From Lycium barbarum (Eukaryota > Streptophyta > Magnoliopsida > Solanales > Solanaceae), in NCBI RefSeq assembly GCF_019175385.1, contig NC_083337.1:169893713-169957712 (forward strand): a stretch of 64,000 bases of DNA. Reading direction: 5' to 3'. Each line of letters opens with the position of its first letter. Position 1 is the first letter of the stretch. The notes below the pieces were generated by a model. The model did no database searches and was not told the DNA's origin. It saw only the letters and a list, made by a program, of their open reading frames with translations. This document shows positions 58,129 through 64,000 of this stretch, one piece after another. The translations under genes were made by a program, and so were the position numbers.

Positions 58129-61051
58129 ATAAGAATAAACATGGAGATGTTTTTTTGGAAGAATTGGATTTGGTTTTTGGTGGTTTCTAGAGGGTATTTA
58201 TTAGGCTAAGAACAAAGACCTTTTTGCAGTGAAAGGGAAATTTCACACAGGGACTTTTTTTTTTTTTTTTTTGTTCTTCCTGGTTTTGGGAGAGCTTTCC
58301 TTTTTAAGTACCTTGGCATGCCTAAATAGTTGGCAAAATGTTTAATGCAAATGAATGTTATGACAACTTCGACAAGTAATTATTAAACTAAGGATAAATT
58401 TTATAATGGTAGTGTTAGGATTAGTTTATTTGCATCTCGATTATTTCATTGAATACTTGTTATCAGTATTTTGTTCGCTTCTCCTAGCAGCACCAAGCTT
58501 GTATTGCTCTTCCAAAATCCTGTGGTTTAGGTTGCTACCACTTGCTGTTGTTACGAGAATCGCTTTTGCTTTTTCTTTTTTCTGTGTTTCATGTTGAAGG
58601 GTTTTTAAAAATATTTATATTACGGATGAATACGAAAAGAGAAGATATTTGTCTTATTTTATTAGATTAAAAAAATGAGATTGCTAAATCACAGCAAAAA
58701 TAAACAAATATATAATGCAACACAGTAATCATACTATTTTTTTAACTCCTCCGGAAGGAAGGATGGCAATTTGATCATTTACTCACGTGAGTCTGATACT
58801 GATAAATTTAGAAGATGTATCCAATAACTTTATTCACTAAGATTTAAATAGATATGATGAAATGACCTAGTATTTTCTGTGTCGATTTGAATTTAAACTC
58901 TGATCTCTCATATTTTTTGTTCACTTCATTAATCATTAGTTCGCACTCTTTGATTGTTAATATCATTTTTCGTGGGAGTGATTAAATAGACTTTTGGTAC
59001 TATTATTTGTCAATAAAGTATTGCAAAACTTATATGAAGATAGAAGAAAATGTATAATCACATGAATGTCATGATAGACACTATTAAACTAATGCCATTT
59101 TTTAATTGGAGTATTGTATAGTTTCTAGTAGTGTAGCTAGTTGGTAAATGTAGGGGTGGCCCAAAAGTTCAGATTTTTGGCCAACCCGAAATCTGAACTT
59201 TTTAATTATTTAATTTGGATATTTGGATTATGGATTAGATTTCGGATTTTAGTTTTAAAACTTATGGATTTCGAATTGGATATGAATTTAATACTACGGA
59301 TTTTTGGATATCCGAAAATCTAAATTTTTTATACCTTATATCTAGTCCTACCTATATCATATATGCCTAGTATTAATAAGTCTAGTTTCTGAAGGTTCAA
59401 TAGATTAGTACTTAAGGCCCTACCCATTAAAATATTAAGTCCAATATACAATTTCTCTACTAAATCAAATATAATATAGTTTTCTTACTTCTCAAGTCTC
59501 ATGTAAGTGTCACCCACGGCAGAGTTCTTTGTTATTTTTCCAGATGACTGCTTAGATTTTATTTTGTTCATTTCCACTTTTCCAGAATGCTTTTATTTTA
59601 TATGAATTTACTATGTTGGACATGACTTGGATATGTTAATCCTAATTTGAACTGGAAAGCTTTTTTTATTGAGCAATTAAGATTTAGATTTACTTCTGCG
59701 GAACTAAAACATGAATTCATTCCTAATAAATTTGCCTTAAGTCTCAAGAGTCAAATCCGAAAATCCGAACTATACAACCGAATGATCCGAAACCGAACTT
59801 AAAATATCGAATCCAATCCGAACTTATTTGGATTCTTATTTCTTCAATCCGAAAATCGAATATCCAAACCGAAAATTTCATATCTAATCCGATGACCCGA
59901 ACGCCCATAACAAAAAGTTTCCCATAACAAAAAGTTTTACTATGTATTTCACATAACTAAGGCTTTTTTATGTGAGATAAAAAAAAATGGACCGACATCT
60001 TACACTTATGAATTTATAAATTTTAGATTCATTTTTTTTGTCTCACAAAATGAAGTCTCACACAATTAATGCCAGTTGTGTGAGGCATCTATTAAAAAAT
60101 TTGGTAAATGAACAAACAGAAGGAAGGGTTCGTATAAAATAGTGATGATGGTGATCTGGGACTGTCCAGGTAGGTGGAGCATGTCTGCTAGTGAGCAGCG
60201 GGGAAAAGAATGTGATTTGAAGCTCCTCTGTCTGCCTTCCGTTATAAACTTTTGGTTGTATTGGCATTATAAGGGTATGGATTAGGAAAAATAGTAGGTA
60301 AGTTATTCCTGACGCAAGGTGGAATAACAATCCCACAATAAAATAGTGATACCAACAAAATAGCCATTAGATCCCTCAAAATATTTTTCTACTAAATAAG
60401 GTGAGATATTTTATAAACAAACAATTTTTCTTACAAATTATCCAATGTATGTTACTGTTAATACAACAAACCAAACTATCAATAAAAATTAATATCAGGA
60501 TAACTAATCCAACATAATTAATTCCAGCATAACTTGTCTTCAAACCAAACGACGCCTTAAAAGTGCTAGTATTATATGACTTTAATAAGATGGAAGGGAA
60601 ATGAGGTTTGGGAAATGTGTACACATATATATGCGCGCGCATGTTTTTGTTTATTAACATTTGATATATAATATATATGGGCGGATCTAGGGCTCGCCGA
60701 TGGTGTTCGCCCGAATACCTTCGTCAAAAAATTACACCATCTATATAAAGTATTTTTTTATTTTTTATGTACATAAATAGAAGTGGTTAGTTGAGTAATT
60801 TAGGAGGTTTAAAATTCACTTTGAGATTCCAAGTTCAAATCTCAAGCACTACAGTAAAATTTTATGACTAATGAGATTTAGTTGAATTCTTTGTCTCAAT
60901 GTACATCCGTTATCTATGTTTTAGGATGAAAATGATCAATTATATTTAAAATATCAAAATAAAAATAATTCTGTTATATAGATAAGGTATATAAATTAAG
61001 ACGTAATACATAATCAATATAAGATGACTGAATTAAGGTAATGTGTTGAAT
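58129..61051. repeat. Tandem segmental duplication, copy B (PDLP upstream flank)
   Basis: It resumes at ataagaataaacatggagat, matching 28,009 in copy A, and runs to 61,051 (…aatgtgttgaat), matching 30,174. It includes the PDLP promoter-like region (58,129-58,740), now without a gene. It carries a private 950-bp insert (59151-60100) and a poly-T expansion near 58,255-58,272. Visible base differences from copy A exceed those between the LTRs, so the duplication is older than the array. Confidence 0.85.
59151..60100. mobile_element. 950-bp insertion with 10-bp target duplication
   Basis: TTGGTAAATG flanks it on both sides (59141-59150 and 60101-60110) and occurs once (ttggcaaatg, 29197-29206) at the empty site in copy A. 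The interior has taggggtggcccaaaagttc near the left and, at about 59,760-59,910, repeated ccgaa/ccgaac words ending gacccgaacgcccata, the style of hAT non-autonomous elements. The remaining 190 bp to the right may be a second element. No protein is encoded. Confidence 0.75.
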
Positions 61052-62540
61052 AATGCAATAGAAAGGTACCCAAGAAAATGAATTACATGCTTGACTGCTT
61101 GTAAAGCAACTAAGCAAGTGTGAGGCTGTAAATATCACGGAATGAATGTTTATCCTGCGAGACCTATGAAATTTTTTAAATCGAGTATCGTCTATACAAA
61201 TATTTAAATGAATGTACAATCATACATACAAATTATAATATTATAAAAGTACAAAAATATCATAAATGATTACATCGCACAAATGATACAAGTATCACAC
61301 ATTCACATCTATATCTATATTATAATATTATAATAAAAGGAGGATAGTCTAGCTTAACATTAAGTCAAATGGCGTAATATGAATAATCCACTTGGCAACA
61401 AATTCTATTTGTATTAATTTAAAAAAAAAATTAATTGACATTATTAAATGAACTCACCTAATTTAGTGTAGTTGATTGGAGAAATATAATTAATTGATAG
61501 TCAAGAATACTCCTTTAAATGGTAAGATTTGACTCCTATTTTCATGGTAAATAGATTCCAAAAGGTTTTGAAAAATACATTTTTTTATAGGGAGGATTCC
61601 TATAATTAAGTACAGTTGTACTTTAAATTAGAAAATATTATTTCTACACACGTCAAGAACTATTGGTGATTGGTGAAGGATAATATTATGAAGATTTGTT
61701 TGAATTGATAAATTAAAGTTTTTCTAAAATCATAAATGCATTATTACACTTATACATAATAATATTGTGAAAAATTCTTATAAGCAGTCAATTAATAATT
61801 ATTTAACTTCTCAAATAATAACATAGTATCATTTATTTTTGGTGCACAAATATGTAACTTTACATATTATTGTTGCAATTTAGTTGTTATAACTACTCCT
61901 TTTTTTAAAAAAAAAAAAAAATTACATAGGGGGTAGGGATAGGGTTAGGGGGAGGGGATTCGAACCCTCACCGTTGTGCGTGGTATTGAATGTGCATATA
62001 TCTACTCATGTTATTATTTTTACGAATTCTGAAGACAGAATGTTAATATGGAAAAGTTAATTTATATTCTAAGTTTCGTATTTATTATATGAAAGTGAAT
62101 AATTAATTACCAATCAAGCGACACATATGGTAAAATAATATTGTGACAGAGAGCATTCCAAAATAAAACCCGTATATGGAATACTATAAATTTGAATTGA
62201 ACATAGTACTAATAAATATATTTGAAGAACAATTCTAATTTTCACAGAGTCTATTACATCATTGTGTATTGCCTTGGAGCTTCGCACAAACATCCATTTC
62301 ACATATGTACTACGCTCCTGTTTTTGTTTTCTTTTCTTTTAGTACATAGCATTTCCTTTCCCAAAATGTAGTTCTATGAACTTATTTTATTATACCAACA
62401 ATGCATAAATCACAGTCTTTTACTTGAAATATAAATATTGATATCCATGGCAAATGCTTTAGCGGAGTCCGGAGCCTAAAGGGTATAAAAATACACGGTA
62501 TAAACCAAAAGGGGATGGCCAAAAATTTACATACCAAAAC
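61052..62540. other. AT-rich intergenic stretch
   Basis: No gene is supported. At about 61,905-61,985 an A-run is followed by a G-rich stretch and ggggattcgaaccctcac, which is tRNA box B-like on the minus strand and could be a SINE remnant. Otherwise only AT-rich sequence. Confidence 0.35.
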
Positions 62541-62542
62541 GG

Positions 62543-62698
62543 GTATAACGTGGACTGGTCCACGTTATACCCCCAATTTTTTTTTTCATCTGTCAGACAA
62601 TCACCGAAAAATTAAAAAAAAAAAGTTAAAATGTATAACGTGGACTGATCCACGTTATACAAAATATATTGTATAACGTGGATCAGTCCACGTTATAA
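62543..62698. repeat. Three near-perfect 28-bp palindromes
   Basis: GTATAACGTGGAC and its inverse GTCCACGTTATAC pair around 2 bp at 62543-62570. Two further copies lie at 62633-62660 and 62671-62698 with 4-bp centres. The last two are inverse complements of each other, so together they make a palindrome of about 66 bp. They lie downstream of the Mutator-like transposase gene. Confidence 0.85.
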
Positions 62699-63073
62699 CT
62701 TCATTAATTTTTTTCCCGCGTTTTACAAATACTTGGTAAGACGTTGCCTCTATTTAAATCATATTCGGCTGTGTTTTTAATAAAAAAAAATTATTGATTT
62801 TTTTAATTTTTAAAGCATATAGTTAATTTCAGTGATTAACACAAATAAATATTTTAACACATGCAATAATTAAATATGTGTTATATATGCGAACAGAAAT
62901 AAAAAATAAAATATAAGTTAAATAAACGTCACACATTAACTGAGTAGTAAATGTTAAATTACATACTAACTATTAAACAACACAAGACATGTTATATATT
63001 CTTGGAAGATTACATAAGGAAACAACAATCGTACAACTTAAGAAAAAACATAAAAACCAACAAGCAACAACAA

Positions 63074-64000
63074 CTACTGATTTCTGTCAGGGCAGCGATT
63101 CTTGTTATGACCTGTTTGCTTGCACGTACTACACTTTCTAGCTATGCGAGCAGGAGCTATATCCATTTCATTCTTCCTTCTAGTTGTAGTCCGCGCTCCT
63201 GAAGTTCGCTCGTATTTAGTGTTTGCAATTAAACTGAAGGGAGAAGGTGGCTAATATGCCTCATGACCCAACGGTGAAAAATTTTCACTGTACGTTTGCT
63301 TGTAAAACCTGCAACTGTAGTACTTACTAACATAGGTGTTTGGTTGAATTCCGCGAATATCACAAAATTTAATTGCATGTAAACATGGCATATGGTAGTT
63401 TCTCCACTTCCCACACGAACACTTTTTCCCTTCGGCAGAGACTTTATGGATATTTTCACCCTTACCTTCGTGTGCAAATGTCAGAATCTCAAAGACCCCT
63501 TCAGTTGCATTGTATTGCTGCATGTCAGTATGCTTTAGGGACCTCTCCCAGTATTCATCAAACTTCTTTTCAACAGTGCGCGGCCAAAACTTTTTATCCG
63601 CAATCAACAAATCAGCAAGGGTGCTTCTCTCAACAAACCGATCAACAAGATTTTTAAACGTATAACGGACCATGGCAGTAACGGGCAATCCACGAGCTTT
63701 CTTCAATAAACCGTTGTAAGACTCGGAGGCATTCGTTGTCATAGCCCCCCACCTATGACCGTTGTCCTTATGCAATGTCCATTTCTCCTCCAGAAGAGCT
63801 TTTAACCACAGATGCGTTGGAGGTGACATTGTTTTGATTTGTTCCATCCTCATTTTATACTTCTTCTTCTGGTGCTCTGTAGCCGCCAACCACATTAGCT
63901 TCTCAAGGTCAGTGCTGAGGAACTTTTTATTGAAGTTGCTTTTCAAATGCAAAACGCAAAACCTATGGTGTGTGGATGGTGGTTGTAACCAATCATGTGT
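63074..64000 (-). pseudogene. Mutator-like (MULE) transposase, C-terminal part, with in-frame TAG
   Basis: The frame enters from the right edge (HHRFCVLHLKSNF, a conserved MULE stretch). It continues through WGAMTTNASESYNGLLKKAR and ends the DDE region before a SWIM zinc finger (CSCGKWRNYHMPCLHAIKFC). A TAG at 63251-63253 then interrupts. The same frame resumes for another 58 codons with a CCHC zinc knuckle (CSTCKQTGHNKNRC) to a second stop at 63074-63076. Transposases of this family cut and paste DNA between terminal inverted repeats; SWIM and CCHC modules are usual C-terminal parts. The TAG probably truncates the protein, although the main catalytic region lies before it. The upstream half is outside the window. 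Confidence 0.8.

Noticed and set aside
61905..61985. tRNA gene suggested by ggggattcgaaccctcac
   Set aside because: Only a box B-like arm is visible; no acceptor or anticodon stems could be folded. At most a SINE remnant.

Overview
The window is nuclear DNA from a flowering plant, almost certainly a member of the nightshade family (Solanaceae). It is AT-rich, with intron-split genes, plant-only gene families (a plasmodesmata-located DUF26 protein, a plant NTF2-RRM protein, a UPL-type HECT ligase relic), SINEs that look like Solanaceae TS/SolS/Au families, and dense MITEs. No database search was possible; family names rest on motif recognition.

Left part (1-14,200): mostly non-genic. It holds a decayed minus-strand UPL1/UPL2-like HECT ubiquitin-ligase pseudogene (about 3,641-4,697), exon-like pieces I cannot name (2,440-2,882; 11,867-12,430), a nest of DNA transposons (6,993-9,304, with an inner hAT-like element carrying an 8-bp target duplication) and a SINE with a perfect 14-bp target duplication (12,746-12,951).

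Middle (14,226-27,984): two apparently intact genes. A nine-exon plus-strand gene (14,354-21,318) encodes a 453-residue G3BP-like NTF2 + RRM + RGG RNA-binding protein. Its long intron 2 holds a four-copy tandem repeat and a textbook hAT MITE. A two-exon minus-strand gene (26,314-27,984) encodes a 298-residue plasmodesmata-located protein (signal peptide, two DUF26 domains, membrane helix). Between them lies an inverted/tandem hairpin repeat at 24,821-25,144.

Right part (27,785-61,051): a nested structure that can be read layer by layer. (1) The 5' end and upstream flank of the PDLP gene were tandemly duplicated (unit 27,785-30,174). (2) A 5'-truncated LINE landed just upstream of the ATG of the second copy, cutting its exon fragment off from its promoter. 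(3) A non-autonomous Tat/Ogre-like Ty3 LTR retrotransposon entered the LINE and now exists as an LTR-int-LTR-int-LTR-partial int tandem array with a 10.65-kb period (32,708-57,775). It has gag and protease with a G-patch domain, no reverse transcriptase or integrase, two shared nonsense codons, an Arg-tRNA type primer site and a 3' region made of several tandem-repeat families. (4) A deletion removed the array's right end together with the LINE reverse-transcriptase region, and a small copied filler lies at the outer LINE junction. (5) A 950-bp element with a 10-bp target duplication later entered the second flank.

Right edge (62,540-64,000): the 3' half of a Mutator-like transposase (minus strand, running off the window) with a SWIM finger, an in-frame TAG, then a CCHC knuckle. 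Downstream of it is a cluster of near-perfect palindromes.
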